A DNA stretch of 64,000 nt from Paraflavitalea devenefica (GCF_011759375.1 NZ_JAARML010000002.1:496001-560000), one strand, 5' to 3'. Shown: positions 16,069 to 25,688, counted from the stretch's first letter. Notes: generated by a model from the letters alone, not told the origin. A program made the numbers and translations.

Positions 16069-17715
16069 TTATTGTTTAAACTTTTCGGGGTGTTTGGTGT
16101 GAAAATCTGTGGCATCCTGGTAAGCTTTGGCTACGGCGAGGATGGTGGCTTCATCATAGAGGTTGCCCAGCAAGGTGATGCTGGTGGGCAATCCATTTTG
16201 GCTAAACCCCACTGGGAATACGACCACCGGATGACCGGTAAGGTTGGTCATGGCCAGTTGATTGCCGCTGAACGTGGGCACAATGATCACATCATATAGT
16301 TTGATAAAGGCATTTAGTTTTTCCATGAGTGCATACCGGTGACGGTTGGCATTGATGTATTCAGCGGCAGGAACGAAGCGCGACACCCGGAAGCTGTTGG
16401 GCCAGAAATTCTTGTCCTGCCGGCGGATGAGGTCATCCTGGTTACTGCGTGTCAGCTCATCAAAAGCAGCGGCCGATTCAGCACTGAGCACTATGTCCAT
16501 GATGTTGAATGGGTAGATAGTTGAATCGGGGAAGTTGACTTCCCTGATATCGGCGCCTGCCTTGCGTAAGGTTTCCAGCACGGCCCACTGGGGCGCTGTG
16601 GGAGACAGGTTCTTAAAGTAGTTGGCGGCACAGGCGATACGCAGCTTTTTGAGATCCGCTTTACCGGTATAGTTAAACGCGCGGGTGATGGCCCCTGCAT
16701 CTTTACCATCTGTTCCTTTGAGATGATAGAATACAATGGCGGCATCTTCTGCGCTGCGGCAAATAGGCCCTGCTTTATCAAGACTCCAGCACAGTACCAT
16801 AGCGCCGCTGCGACTTACCGATCCAAAGGTGGGGCGCAGGCCGGTAGCGCCGCAGGTATGAGAGGGGGATACAATAGAGCCCCAGGTTTCTGTGCCGATC
16901 GCAAAAGGCAACAGGCCTGCTACGGTAGCAGAAGCCGAACCGGCAGAGGAGCCACTGGAACCCAGCTTCCCGTTCCAGGGATTGCGGGTGCGCCCGCCAA
17001 ACCATAAGTCGGCATACGCCAATTCTCCCAGCGTGAGCTTGGCGCACAGCACGGCACCTGCTTTTTTCAACTGCGTATATACAAAAGCATCTTCGTCTAT
17101 TACCTGGTCCTTATAGGGTACCGAACCCCAGGTGGTTTTATAACCTTTTACGGCAAAGAGGTCTTTGAGGCCATAGGGAATACCATGCAGTGGCCCTTTG
17201 TACAGCCCTTTTTTAATGGCTTCATCGGCCTGCCTGGCCTGTTCCAGGGCCAGCTCCGGTGTAAGGGTAATGACACATTCCAGTGTATCGCCCCATTTTT
17301 TTAACCGGTCCAGGAAGAAGGTGGTTAATTCCACCGAGCTGATCTTTTTGTATTTGATAAGGGAGGCCAGTTGCAGCAGGGAGTAGAAGGCCAGCTCATT
17401 CCTGTTGGCCGGCAGATTTATATTGGCTGGTATATTAAAAGCGACGGCTGCCTGTTTTACCGGCACGGTATAGCCATGCGGGGCGGGGTTAAAAGCAAAA
17501 GGGTAGGGTAGACTGTTGGGAATGGATAGCTCGTGCATTTTCCGGTAATGCTGCAGGTTATCATTCAGTCCATCCACCATGGAATCTTTTTCTGCCGCCG
17601 TAAAGGAAAGATCGCTGAGCCTGGCGGCCTGTGTGATGGTTGTGGTATCTGCTTTCTGTTGTGCCTGTGTTGTGTATAGAATGAAGAATGACAGGACCAA
17701 TAGAACATGCTTCAT
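16069..17715 (-). CDS. Exported amidase-signature hydrolase
   Basis: The 548-residue protein carries a signal peptide (MKHVLLVLSFFILYTTQAQ) and the amidase signature: the catalytic Lys in YGLKDLFAVKG, the GSSGSSAGSASATVAG loop with the cis-Ser, and the nucleophile Ser in GTETWGSIVSPS. The Ser-cisSer-Lys triad therefore looks complete. It hydrolyses an amide bond in the periplasm; the substrate is unknown. The downstream amidohydrolase gene starts 1 bp after its stop. Confidence 0.92.
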   Translation of the reverse strand: MKHVLLVLSFFILYTTQAQQKADTTTITQAARLSDLSFTAAEKDSMVDGLNDNLQHYRKMHELSIPNSLPYPFAFNPAPHGYTVPVKQAAVAFNIPANINLPANRNELAFYSLLQLASLIKYKKISSVELTTFFLDRLKKWGDTLECVITLTPELALEQARQADEAIKKGLYKGPLHGIPYGLKDLFAVKGYKTTWGSVPYKDQVIDEDAFVYTQLKKAGAVLCAKLTLGELAYADLWFGGRTRNPWNGKLGSSGSSAGSASATVAGLLPFAIGTETWGSIVSPSHTCGATGLRPTFGSVSRSGAMVLCWSLDKAGPICRSAEDAAIVFYHLKGTDGKDAGAITRAFNYTGKADLKKLRIACAANYFKNLSPTAPQWAVLETLRKAGADIREVNFPDSTIYPFNIMDIVLSAESAAAFDELTRSNQDDLIRRQDKNFWPNSFRVSRFVPAAEYINANRHRYALMEKLNAFIKLYDVIIVPTFSGNQLAMTNLTGHPVVVFPVGFSQNGLPTSITLLGNLYDEATILAVAKAYQDATDFHTKHPEKFKQ

Positions 17716-17774
17716 GTTTGTGAATGCTTTGGTGAAGGGATGCCAACCATCTTAAAGATATGGATAAAAAAACG

Positions 17775-17804
17775 GAGCCGCCCCGGTTTGTATGGAGGCG
17801 GCTC
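17775..17804 (-). terminator. Terminator of the M43 protease gene
   Basis: GAGCCGCC (17775-17782) and GGCGGCTC (17797-17804) form a perfect 8-bp stem. On the minus strand it is followed by a run of T residues, 26 bp beyond the protease stop codon. Confidence 0.8.
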
Positions 17805-17829
17805 AGTTTTTAATGTCTATGGGTTTGTT

Positions 17830-20800
17830 TTAGTATGGTCTCTTAATGACGCGCTGGGTGACTACTTTATCATCGTAGAACATCCTGAGGGTGTATACGC
17901 CACTGCTGAAGCGGCTGAGATCAACCCGGATGTTATTGGCAGCGTTGCCATTGAATGTTTGCTGGTACACGACCTGTCCTGATGAACTGATCACTACCAT
18001 CCCCTTCAGGCTGGTGGGCGGCAGCAGGTGCCGTACCTCGAAGTAGCCGCTGAAAGGATTGGGATAAATGAGGTATCCTTCCGCTTTCAGTTTGGCCGGC
18101 AGCGTAACGGTAGAGATATTGATATTGTCCAGGAAGGTATTGTTACCGGCATTGCTGGTATTCCTGAAGATGACCTGGAAGTTGCTTCCGGCAGGGACAT
18201 ATTTTGATACATCAATGAATTCCCTTCTCCAGTAGTTGCTGTTGGGCACGAAGCCGACCGGATCATTAGCGCGGTCATAGACGAGCGGCTCATTGGGATT
18301 ACCTACTGTTTGCAATTCTATACCCCATTTTTTGTATACAGAGGTATAGGTATTGCCGCAATCGGTGGATACCAGTACTTCCAGTGTGTCCATGGGAATG
18401 GCTGTACTGCCGGGGAATACGGAAGTGGCATGGGCCATATCAAACCTGATGTAGGTGGAATCAATATTGGCTTCCGCTTTGATAATCGGAGAATAGAGGT
18501 CATCTGTTTGTCCGGAGGTACTTCTGTAATTGCGTACCCAGGCAGAAGCGCTCTGTTCAGTGGAGCTGAGCGTGTTTCTTTCCCAGGTGAAGTTGGTACC
18601 GGAGGTTGACAGACCCCAACCGGCTGGCGGGAAGGTGCCTGATTCAAATCCTTGTGTGATTGGCGCACTGACTGGTACAAAGATGGTGAACCTGAACCGT
18701 AAGGTATCATTGGTTGGATATTCATCTGCACCGTTATTGGGCAAAGAAGTGTACACCGTCAATACATGGGCGCCTGCAGGGAGGTTGGCAATATTGCCCA
18801 GGGCGTAGTCGATTGCTTCGCCTTTACCGATGGTTCCATTCCAGGTGATTGTGGTGACAGTGCCATTGTCAATGCTGTAATTGACCTTCACGGTAGTGAG
18901 CGTTGATTTGGCTTTGTTGGCAATGACCACCACCGGTGTAATGTCGAATTTATTACACTGGAAAGGCGGTATGCCTTTGATAGCCGTAATGGCGGCATCC
19001 CTGCCGGGCTGAATGGCAGCGGTAACGCCAATGTCATCAATGAATATATTGTTGCCATAGGCATTTACGTTCCTGAATTTAAGGATGACCTTTTGCCCAC
19101 TGCTGATAAATGGCGTCAGGTTGACGGTTTCAGTCCGCCACAAATCATCATCATCTTCCGGGTCAAAGGCGCTGGTTTCAAGGTCGTCTTGTGTTTCCAG
19201 GTCTTTACCCGTTTTTTTATAGATGATGAACCAGTTTTGACCGCCATCATTGGAGGCGTGTACTTCCAGCCCATCCCAGGTATAACTGGGGTCATCATAG
19301 CGGGCATGCGCTACGCGGAAGCTCAATACTGAACTATCGAAACCGGTAAAATCAATAGGAGGGGTGACCAGGTCTTCAAACTGGCCGGGCTCATTGTAGT
19401 CATAGTTGGCAGCAGCTACTGCGCCGGAAGTAAAGAAGTCTACATCACTCAACTGCCAGGTATTGGCCCCGGTAGGATTGTTCACATACCAAAGGTCGTT
19501 GGTTGCAGTGAGCCTTGGCGGGAAGGTGCTGCCATTGAAATCCTGTGTGAAAGGCGCTGTGAGGTAATTGGTACGGATGTTAACCCTGGTGGTGAGGGTA
19601 TCATTGTGCAGGTAATTATCTGCACTGCCATTGGGCGCCGTAGTATATACCACTATCGTATGATTGCCCATAGCGCCGGTGATGTTGCCGAGGTTCAGGG
19701 TGGTATCGCCGCCGGCTGCCAGGCTTAATGGGAAAGTAGTAGGTACTGCCGCTGCCGCATCTAATTTTACATTGATGGTAACGGCCGTGAGGGGGGTAGT
19801 ACCGTAGTTACGTATAATGGCCTTCAACGGTGTATTGTCAAGCACAGGGCTTCTGCTGTCGCATTTACCCATCGGTGTAATGCTGACGAGATACGCATCG
19901 GTAACAGGGGCTGGTGGCAGATCGGCATCAGACATCATCAGGTCATGCCTGTACATGTCGAGCGTAGCCATTACCCGTTCTTTTTGCCCGTTGGTAAATA
20001 TAAACAGGGAGCGGTCGTCATAATAGTTCATGAAGTTCATGTACATCATACCGGGTGGTGCGGTCTGGCATCCGTCGCCATAGATACCACTTACATTACC
20101 ATACATGGTATTCTCATCGGCTTTTTCCGGTGGTGTATCATCATTGGAAGCGGCGGGTGTTAATGGCCAGCCGGACTGTATCCTGAAATCAAGGTTATTG
20201 CAGGCGGTATTGTCACCGAAGGTATGCCACAGGTAAAGGTAGTGGCCTACTTCATGGGAAAGCGTGGAGCCCTGGTCATATACGGTGGAATAGTAACCAC
20301 GGCAGGGATTGGCGCCCAGCACAGCGAGGTGGATGGCAACGCCCTGCGGCCCGATGGCAGTAGAGTTGGTAAACGGAAAGGTAGCGATACCCAACAGGTT
20401 ATCGGAGAAGACAGCGCACCAGATGTTGAGGTATTTGCTTACATCCCAGGGATCCTGGCCTCCACCGGAAGTACTCTTTAACAGGTTGATGGTAGTTTGT
20501 GAAAATGTTTGGGTGGTAACGCGGCGCTCAATACCATTGGTGGCAGCGCCGGAAGGATCGCGCCTGGCCAGTACAAACCGCACCGGTATATCAGCAATGG
20601 CCGATACAAATTCAGGTGCAAAGACGCCATTGGCCTTGTAGAAGGCTGCTTTTTTACCAGCGAAATCCTGGTTCAGGATCTCCAACTGTTCGTAAACGTC
20701 CCTGTCGGGAATAACATTCAACACATTGCTGGGGCCTACCAGGTGGAATACCACCGGAATGATGATCTCTCCGGCCTGTATACGCTGACCGCTTTGGTCC

Positions 20801-21021
20801 TGCTTGCGCTGAAGGTATGCGTTGTATTGTTTTTGTCCCTCTTCCTTCCATCTTTGTAGAATGGCCGGATCATCCTGAATGATCTTATTGAGGAGTTCCA
20901 TTGTTCCGCACCGGTGCTGGAGGTGGGTGTTAGGGAGGTTTCTTTGTTTTTGTGCCGAAGCAAACAAGGTAAGGCATACACATAAACCCGCTGCTGCAGT
21001 ACGTAGAGTAGATTTTCTCAA
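17830..21021 (-). CDS. T9SS-secreted M43-type zinc metalloprotease
   Basis: The protein is about 1063 residues. The zinc motif HEVGHYLYLWH with following TFGD is at about residue 256, and GMMYMNFMNYYDD is the likely Met-turn, matching the pappalysin-like M43 family. Behind the protease are repeated adhesion-like modules with APFTQDFN/APITQGFE starts and WYVNNP or WERNTL segments, fitting choice-of-anchor J domains. The last ~80 residues (YPNPFSGYFEV to VTQRVIK) form a type A type 9 secretion sorting domain. No ATG precedes the signal peptide; TTG at 21019-21021 gives MRKSTLRT and is preferred over TTG at 21057. Confidence 0.9.
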   Translation of the reverse strand: MRKSTLRTAAAGLCVCLTLFASAQKQRNLPNTHLQHRCGTMELLNKIIQDDPAILQRWKEEGQKQYNAYLQRKQDQSGQRIQAGEIIIPVVFHLVGPSNVLNVIPDRDVYEQLEILNQDFAGKKAAFYKANGVFAPEFVSAIADIPVRFVLARRDPSGAATNGIERRVTTQTFSQTTINLLKSTSGGGQDPWDVSKYLNIWCAVFSDNLLGIATFPFTNSTAIGPQGVAIHLAVLGANPCRGYYSTVYDQGSTLSHEVGHYLYLWHTFGDNTACNNLDFRIQSGWPLTPAASNDDTPPEKADENTMYGNVSGIYGDGCQTAPPGMMYMNFMNYYDDRSLFIFTNGQKERVMATLDMYRHDLMMSDADLPPAPVTDAYLVSITPMGKCDSRSPVLDNTPLKAIIRNYGTTPLTAVTINVKLDAAAAVPTTFPLSLAAGGDTTLNLGNITGAMGNHTIVVYTTAPNGSADNYLHNDTLTTRVNIRTNYLTAPFTQDFNGSTFPPRLTATNDLWYVNNPTGANTWQLSDVDFFTSGAVAAANYDYNEPGQFEDLVTPPIDFTGFDSSVLSFRVAHARYDDPSYTWDGLEVHASNDGGQNWFIIYKKTGKDLETQDDLETSAFDPEDDDDLWRTETVNLTPFISSGQKVILKFRNVNAYGNNIFIDDIGVTAAIQPGRDAAITAIKGIPPFQCNKFDITPVVVIANKAKSTLTTVKVNYSIDNGTVTTITWNGTIGKGEAIDYALGNIANLPAGAHVLTVYTSLPNNGADEYPTNDTLRFRFTIFVPVSAPITQGFESGTFPPAGWGLSTSGTNFTWERNTLSSTEQSASAWVRNYRSTSGQTDDLYSPIIKAEANIDSTYIRFDMAHATSVFPGSTAIPMDTLEVLVSTDCGNTYTSVYKKWGIELQTVGNPNEPLVYDRANDPVGFVPNSNYWRREFIDVSKYVPAGSNFQVIFRNTSNAGNNTFLDNINISTVTLPAKLKAEGYLIYPNPFSGYFEVRHLLPPTSLKGMVVISSSGQVVYQQTFNGNAANNIRVDLSRFSSGVYTLRMFYDDKVVTQRVIKRPY

Positions 21022-21270
21022 GGCAATAAAGTTTTGGTTCAATGTAATAATTAGCAACTCATGCGTTTCCTCAAATTACTATTTTTTTAGAACACTTTCC
21101 TGCCGCCTGAAATTTAATTTCCTAAAATGCTGTCCCCATTTGGATCTTAGGATTATACATTACTAATTAAATGTTTTTGATATGTCAAAGCACTACCTGT
21201 ACAGGCTATTCGTATAGGTTATTATGCCCCATACCTGTACAAATAACAATTCTACCCAAACACCCGAGGG

Positions 21271-21360
21271 CGAGTGGTAAGTGGTAAATGGCTAGTAGGC
21301 GTAGTAGTCGCAGGCAATTCGACGCAGAGGCTCCACTTGCTACTTGCTACTTACCACTAG
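21271..21360. repeat. Heptad-repeat hairpin, word YRAGTGG / CYACTTG
   Basis: The left arm at 21271-21298 is CGAGTGG, TAAGTGG, TAAATGG, CTAGTAG. The right arm at 21333-21360 is CCACTTG, CTACTTG, CTACTTA, CCACTAG. Again there are four heptads per arm, with a 34-bp loop. The right arm ends 7 bp from the stop of the carboxylate-amine ligase gene, so it probably marks its 3' end. Confidence 0.8.
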
Positions 21361-21366
21361 CTTGTA

Positions 21367-22479
21367 TCATAATCCGTAGAGAAACTGGTTTTGGATGTAG
21401 TCTACTACGCTGGAAAGGCTTTGCGTTTGTTCAAAGACTTTTAGTTGCCTGTCGGCACCGGTCCCTTCTTCCATCATACGGGCTATGTAGTTCACTGCAT
21501 GGCGGCTGCCGAGCGGATCAACCACATCATCAATGAAGTCGAGCAGTTCATAAATGAGCACCCGTGCATTTACTTCTTCTTCCTTGCCAAAGTCAATCAG
21601 GCGGCCATCAATACCATAGCGGCTGGCGCGCCATTTGTTTTCGTTGATGAGTGCGCGTGAATACTGGATGAAGTTGAGGTTCTGGTTGCGCAGCTTGTAT
21701 ATTTTGGCACATACTCCCTGGAAGAGGGCCGCAATAGCAATGGTTTCGGAAACCGTCATTGGTACATCGCAGATGCGGAATTCCACGGTGTTGAAGAAAG
21801 GATGCACCCGGAGGTCCCACCATATTTTTTTGGCATTGTCTATACAGTTGGTCTTCACCAGCAGCTTGATGTAGTTGTCATAAGATTCGATAGAATCAAA
21901 TGTTTCGGGTATGCCGGTGCGGGGGAATTTGTCGAATACTTTGGTACGGAATGATTTATAGCCTGTTTGCCGGCCTTCCCAGAAAGGGGAATTGGTGCTG
22001 AGGGCATAGATATGCGGCAGGAAATAACGGGTGGAATTGGCGATGTGGTTGGCCATTTCCCGGCTCTCCATGCCTACATGCACATGCAGGCCAAAGATGA
22101 GGTTGCTGCGCGCTGCTTCCTGTAGTTCGTTGACGATCTCATTGTACCGGATATGATCGGTGATGAGCTGACTTTCCCAATGACTGAAAGGATGCGTGCC
22201 GGAAGCGCCCATGCCGAAGCCCTGCTCATGGGCAATGCCGGCAATGGTTTTACGCAGGGTAGCCACATCATGAAAGGCTTCGTCTACATTCTGGCAGATG
22301 TCGGTACCTACTTCTACTACGGCCTGGTGCATTTCGGCCTTTACTTTATCTTTAATGACTTTCTGTCCTTCGGTCACTATTTTCTGTTCATGACTTTTGA
22401 GTTCACGGGTATTGGGATCCAGTACCATGTATTCTTCCTCGATGCCCAGTGTAAATTGCTTGTAATTGGTGTTTCCCAT
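21367..22479 (-). CDS. YbdK/GCS2-type carboxylate-amine ligase
   Basis: The 370-residue protein belongs to the glutamate-cysteine ligase type 2 (YbdK) family, which joins a carboxylate to an amine using ATP. Family motifs are LGIEEEYMVLD (catalytic glutamates), GLHVHVGM and WWDLRVHPFFNTVEFRICD. The true substrates of most members are unknown; glutathione synthesis is not implied. It starts 26 bp downstream of an ATP-grasp gene on the same strand, so the two are very likely one operon. Together they resemble a two-step peptide-like ligation. Confidence 0.92.
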   Translation of the reverse strand: MGNTNYKQFTLGIEEEYMVLDPNTRELKSHEQKIVTEGQKVIKDKVKAEMHQAVVEVGTDICQNVDEAFHDVATLRKTIAGIAHEQGFGMGASGTHPFSHWESQLITDHIRYNEIVNELQEAARSNLIFGLHVHVGMESREMANHIANSTRYFLPHIYALSTNSPFWEGRQTGYKSFRTKVFDKFPRTGIPETFDSIESYDNYIKLLVKTNCIDNAKKIWWDLRVHPFFNTVEFRICDVPMTVSETIAIAALFQGVCAKIYKLRNQNLNFIQYSRALINENKWRASRYGIDGRLIDFGKEEEVNARVLIYELLDFIDDVVDPLGSRHAVNYIARMMEEGTGADRQLKVFEQTQSLSSVVDYIQNQFLYGL

Positions 22480-22505
22480 ATGACAATCAGCTAATTGGTA
22501 CGTGC

Positions 22506-23459
22506 TTAGATTAAAGGTTGTTTGGCAGTGCTGTGTTTGAGGTATTCGCCCCAGGTGAGGTTATCACGTTTGGGTTCATGGGCCATTGCCCGTTCGATGG
22601 CATAATTGGCGGCGGTTTCCACTACCCAGTTGAAATTGTCTTCTCCTACGCTTGGCAGGTCGGCATCCGGCGCCGGATTGCAGAAGTCAATGGCATAGGG
22701 AATACCATCCCGTACAGCCAGCTCCACCGTATTGAAATCATACCCGAGGTATTGATTGATGCGCAATACGATCTCTTCCATTTGCAGTAAGCGTTCCTGC
22801 GAAGGGTTAAAATCGCTGGTATAGCGCAGGTGGTGTGGGTTACGTGGTTCATAAGGCATGATGCGTACGTGTTTGCCACCAATGCAATAACAGCGGTAAT
22901 ATTCTTCAAAGATGATCTCTTCCTGGAGCAACATGACCAACTGCCCCGTTTCGCCGTGCTTGCTGTAGAAATCTTCGAGGTTATGGAGCTTATATACGTT
23001 TTTCCATCCGCCACCGGCAAAAGGTTTCATATAGGCCGGAAACCCTACATAACTGAAGATGCCTTCCCAATCCAGTGGATAGGTAAGGTTGCTGAATGAC
23101 TGATCGCTGGTATCGGGGGGCAGCTCATAAGAAGGTAAGATGACGGTTTTGGGAACCGGCACGCCTATTTTAACCGCCAGGCAGTTGTTGAAGAACTTTT
23201 CGTCGGCACTCCACCAGAAAGGGTTGTTAATGACGGCGGTACCGCAAATAGCCGCATTTTTAAGGAAAGCCCGGTAAAAAGGCACATCCTGTGAAATACG
23301 GTCTACAATAACTGCATACTCATCCGCAGCGCCCTGTACTACTTTATCTATCCGGACCGGCTCGGCCATAACACCATTCACTCCTTTACTATTGATCCTT
23401 TCTACAAATGCCATCGGGAATGACCTTTCCTTCCCAAAGAGAATACCTATTTTTTTCAT
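22506..23459 (-). CDS. RimK/glutathione-synthetase-like ATP-grasp ligase
   Basis: The 317-residue protein has ATP-grasp features: FPAYMKPFAGGGWKNVYKL (lysine and glycine-rich loop), MLLQEEIIFEEYYRCY, and the metal-binding end FNTVELAVRDG with AIDFCNPAPD (Glu, Asp, Asn). It should activate a carboxylate as acyl-phosphate for attack by an amine. The ATG at 23457-23459 follows a strong promoter at 23505-23536. It is the first gene of an operon with the carboxylate-amine ligase and is divergent from an esterase gene. Confidence 0.9.
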   Translation of the reverse strand: MKKIGILFGKERSFPMAFVERINSKGVNGVMAEPVRIDKVVQGAADEYAVIVDRISQDVPFYRAFLKNAAICGTAVINNPFWWSADEKFFNNCLAVKIGVPVPKTVILPSYELPPDTSDQSFSNLTYPLDWEGIFSYVGFPAYMKPFAGGGWKNVYKLHNLEDFYSKHGETGQLVMLLQEEIIFEEYYRCYCIGGKHVRIMPYEPRNPHHLRYTSDFNPSQERLLQMEEIVLRINQYLGYDFNTVELAVRDGIPYAIDFCNPAPDADLPSVGEDNFNWVVETAANYAIERAMAHEPKRDNLTWGEYLKHSTAKQPLI

Positions 23460-23504
23460 TATACACACATTTTTTGGTGAATGATATTGACGGAGAGTGG
23501 TAAC

Positions 23505-23536
23505 CAAATTTATCTGAATGGACGGGAATCTCCAAA
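23505..23536 (-). promoter_or_regulatory. Promoter of the ATP-grasp/ligase operon
   Basis: On the minus strand, TTTG (plus-strand 23533-23536) is followed after 20 bp by TAAATTTG (23505-23512), a perfect match to the -33/-7 arrangement. The start codon lies 45 bp downstream. Confidence 0.75.
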
Positions 23537-23541
23537 TTCAT

Positions 23542-23549
23542 TACTTTTG
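23542..23549 (+). promoter_or_regulatory. -7 box of the esterase gene
   Basis: TACTTTTG at 23542-23549 fits TAnnTTTG exactly, but lies only 5 bp before the ATG at 23555. The message would be leaderless from that ATG, or the true start is the ATG at 23582. Confidence 0.55.
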
Positions 23550-23554
23550 CCGCC

Positions 23555-24379
23555 ATGCACACTGAGATTAGTACCGGCATCATGGTTGAGACCGTAGCAT
23601 TGCCATCTGAATTCCTGGACCGAACCGTAACGATCAATTTTTACCTGCCTGCCCCTGGTACCCGGCCTGAAGAAACCAGTCTGCTGCTGGTGAATGACGG
23701 GCAGGACCTTGAAGCGATGGGGTTTGATAAGATGATCAGTTACCTGTCGGAGACCAGGCTTGTTAATCCCCTCTTTGTAGCGGGTATTCATGGCGGCGAT
23801 GACCGCCTTAATGAATACGGAATGCTGGCAGGCCCCGATTTTAAAGGGCGTGGCGCCAAAGGTGCGGCTTACCAGCGGTTCATTGTAGAAGAATTACTGC
23901 CCTATATATACAGTCATTATAAGATATCTTCTTTTAAAGAGCGGGCTTTTGCCGGCTTCTCGCTTGGCGGCCTGAGCGCCATGGATATGGTGTGGAATCA
24001 TCCCGGGGTGTTTTCCAAAGTGGGTGTGTTTTCCGGTTCGCTGTGGTGGCGTTCAAAAGATCAAGATGCCAAGGATTATAATGGCGAGAAACATCGCATG
24101 ATGCACCGCCAGGTAAGGGAAGGGGAATACCATCCCGGGCAAAAGTTCTTTTTTCAATGCGGCACGCAGGATGAAACAGAAGACCGTAATAAGAATGGTG
24201 TGATTGACTCCATTGATGATACGATCGACCTGATGCGGGAATTGTTGCAAAAGGGGTACAGGGATGGAAAAGATATGTACTATCTGCAACTGGAAAAAGG
24301 TAAGCATGATGTGGTTACCTGGGCCAAAGCTTTACCGGCCTTCCTGAAGTGGGGATGGCGGGGGAAGGGGGAAGAATAG
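23555..24379 (+). CDS. Alpha/beta-hydrolase putative esterase
   Basis: The 274-residue protein belongs to the esterase D/enterochelin-esterase-like family. The nucleophile Ser is in AGFSLGGLSAMD; the likely acid lies in FFFQCGTQDETED and the His in EKGKHDVVTW. Between them DRNKNGVIDSIDD reads like an EF-hand calcium loop, unusual inside such a hydrolase. No signal peptide is visible, so it is probably cytoplasmic. It is divergent from, and shares a 95-bp promoter region with, the ATP-grasp/ligase operon, suggesting it acts on the same metabolite. Start ATG 23555 or 23582. Confidence 0.85.
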   Translation: MHTEISTGIMVETVALPSEFLDRTVTINFYLPAPGTRPEETSLLLVNDGQDLEAMGFDKMISYLSETRLVNPLFVAGIHGGDDRLNEYGMLAGPDFKGRGAKGAAYQRFIVEELLPYIYSHYKISSFKERAFAGFSLGGLSAMDMVWNHPGVFSKVGVFSGSLWWRSKDQDAKDYNGEKHRMMHRQVREGEYHPGQKFFFQCGTQDETEDRNKNGVIDSIDDTIDLMRELLQKGYRDGKDMYYLQLEKGKHDVVTWAKALPAFLKWGWRGKGEE

Positions 24380-24412
24380 GTTCCTGCTAATAAGTTATTA
24401 TGATATTGAAAT

Positions 24413-24442
24413 AAAAGCCGGCTTTTAATACAGCCGGCTTTT
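24413..24442. terminator. Bidirectional terminator
   Basis: AAAAGCCGGC (24413-24422) pairs perfectly with GCCGGCTTTT (24433-24442) between the convergent esterase and astacin genes. Confidence 0.85.
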
Positions 24443-24455
24443 ATTTTGTTACTAT

Positions 24456-25688
24456 TTATCGTTGATTGGGTCCCTGATAAAAGAATTGGGTTTCATCTCC
24501 ACTGAGGGTATTATAAGAGGCGTCATAGTTCTCATGGTGACTATTCTGGCCTATATAGTAACTGTGGCTGCCTGCCGGGAGGTTCATCCTATAGGTATAA
24601 TCGCCGTTTGTTATCCAGCGAAGAGAGACCTGGGAATAAATGTAGGAGAGGCTCCTGATCTGGAAATCGTGACTAATGTTCAGGTTTACCGGTTGTGTAC
24701 ATTGTTGATCTGCAAAGAATTCGAGGTACACATCGTTTACATTTTCCCAGTAGGTGCCGTTATCATAGTTAGATATCAGCTCATATCTTAATCTTACATA
24801 AGGCGGCCCGTAAATGGCTTCCACTGTTTCCTCATCACCGGCTGATATCCAGAAGTTCCATCCCCAGGTGGTGCCATTCAATCGTGTCATGGTTGGTATA
24901 GAGGTATTAAATACAAAATCGGGGTCTGTGATAAGAGATGGATATAGCATAATGGAGTTAAAGTCAAAGGCCCCGAATTGGGTACCAGGTATGCCCTGTT
25001 CCGCATAGGTTTGAAAGTTATGTAGCTTGCCCGACTTTATATTTGACAAATTGATGTTGATAAAGTTTCCACGATCTGTTCGTGACTGTTCATGGAACAG
25101 GCCCAGTGAGTGTGCTATTTCGTGTTCTGCGCTGGTGAGGTCTACAGTAGGATTTTCTATAAGATTGATGATCTGTTTACCACCGATCATTCCTACGGGA
25201 GAGTTGTTGATGGTACTTTCCGTGAATTCTATATAGTTGGCCTGGCTGCCCCGGGGTACAAAGTCCAGCCCACCTACCAGTATTTCCCATTCATTCATGG
25301 CAGTCTGGATGGTATTACGACTGGCAGTGGAAAGATTGGCATTGAAGGTGAAGGGCACCACGCCACGCGGCCAGTGTTTGGTAAATTCCAATCTAAATGT
25401 TCTGGCGCTGCCATCATTGATGATTTTGAGTTGCTCTACCTGGGAGGGCGTCAACGCAATATCCCCTTCCAGCAGGTACATGGTATCAGACTTGTAGAGA
25501 GACAGTTTTTTCCCGTTGGCAAATTGAAAGTTCACATATTCACCACCAGGAGGCAGGCTGAAGTAGTTAATGTTGTGTGGAGCCTGTGTTTCTTTTTTTT
25601 CCGTATCCTGCGGTTCAATATTTTGTTTCTGACAGGCGTACAGCAGCATGACCAGGCAGGCCATGCATAACAAGGATAAGATTTTCAT
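24456..25688 (-). CDS. Astacin-like (M12A) metalloprotease lipoprotein
   Basis: The 410-residue protein has a lipoprotein signal with lipobox LYAC, a propeptide-like region to about residue 95 and an astacin catalytic domain. The zinc site HEIAHSLGLFHEQSRTDR begins at about residue 189 and matches the astacin pattern HExxHxxGxxHExxRxDR. The Met-turn is NSIMLYPS. A C-terminal beta-rich domain of about 110 residues is unassigned. It should cut proteins at the cell surface. It is a single gene between convergent and divergent neighbours. Confidence 0.92.
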   Translation of the reverse strand: MKILSLLCMACLVMLLYACQKQNIEPQDTEKKETQAPHNINYFSLPPGGEYVNFQFANGKKLSLYKSDTMYLLEGDIALTPSQVEQLKIINDGSARTFRLEFTKHWPRGVVPFTFNANLSTASRNTIQTAMNEWEILVGGLDFVPRGSQANYIEFTESTINNSPVGMIGGKQIINLIENPTVDLTSAEHEIAHSLGLFHEQSRTDRGNFININLSNIKSGKLHNFQTYAEQGIPGTQFGAFDFNSIMLYPSLITDPDFVFNTSIPTMTRLNGTTWGWNFWISAGDEETVEAIYGPPYVRLRYELISNYDNGTYWENVNDVYLEFFADQQCTQPVNLNISHDFQIRSLSYIYSQVSLRWITNGDYTYRMNLPAGSHSYYIGQNSHHENYDASYNTLSGDETQFFYQGPNQR

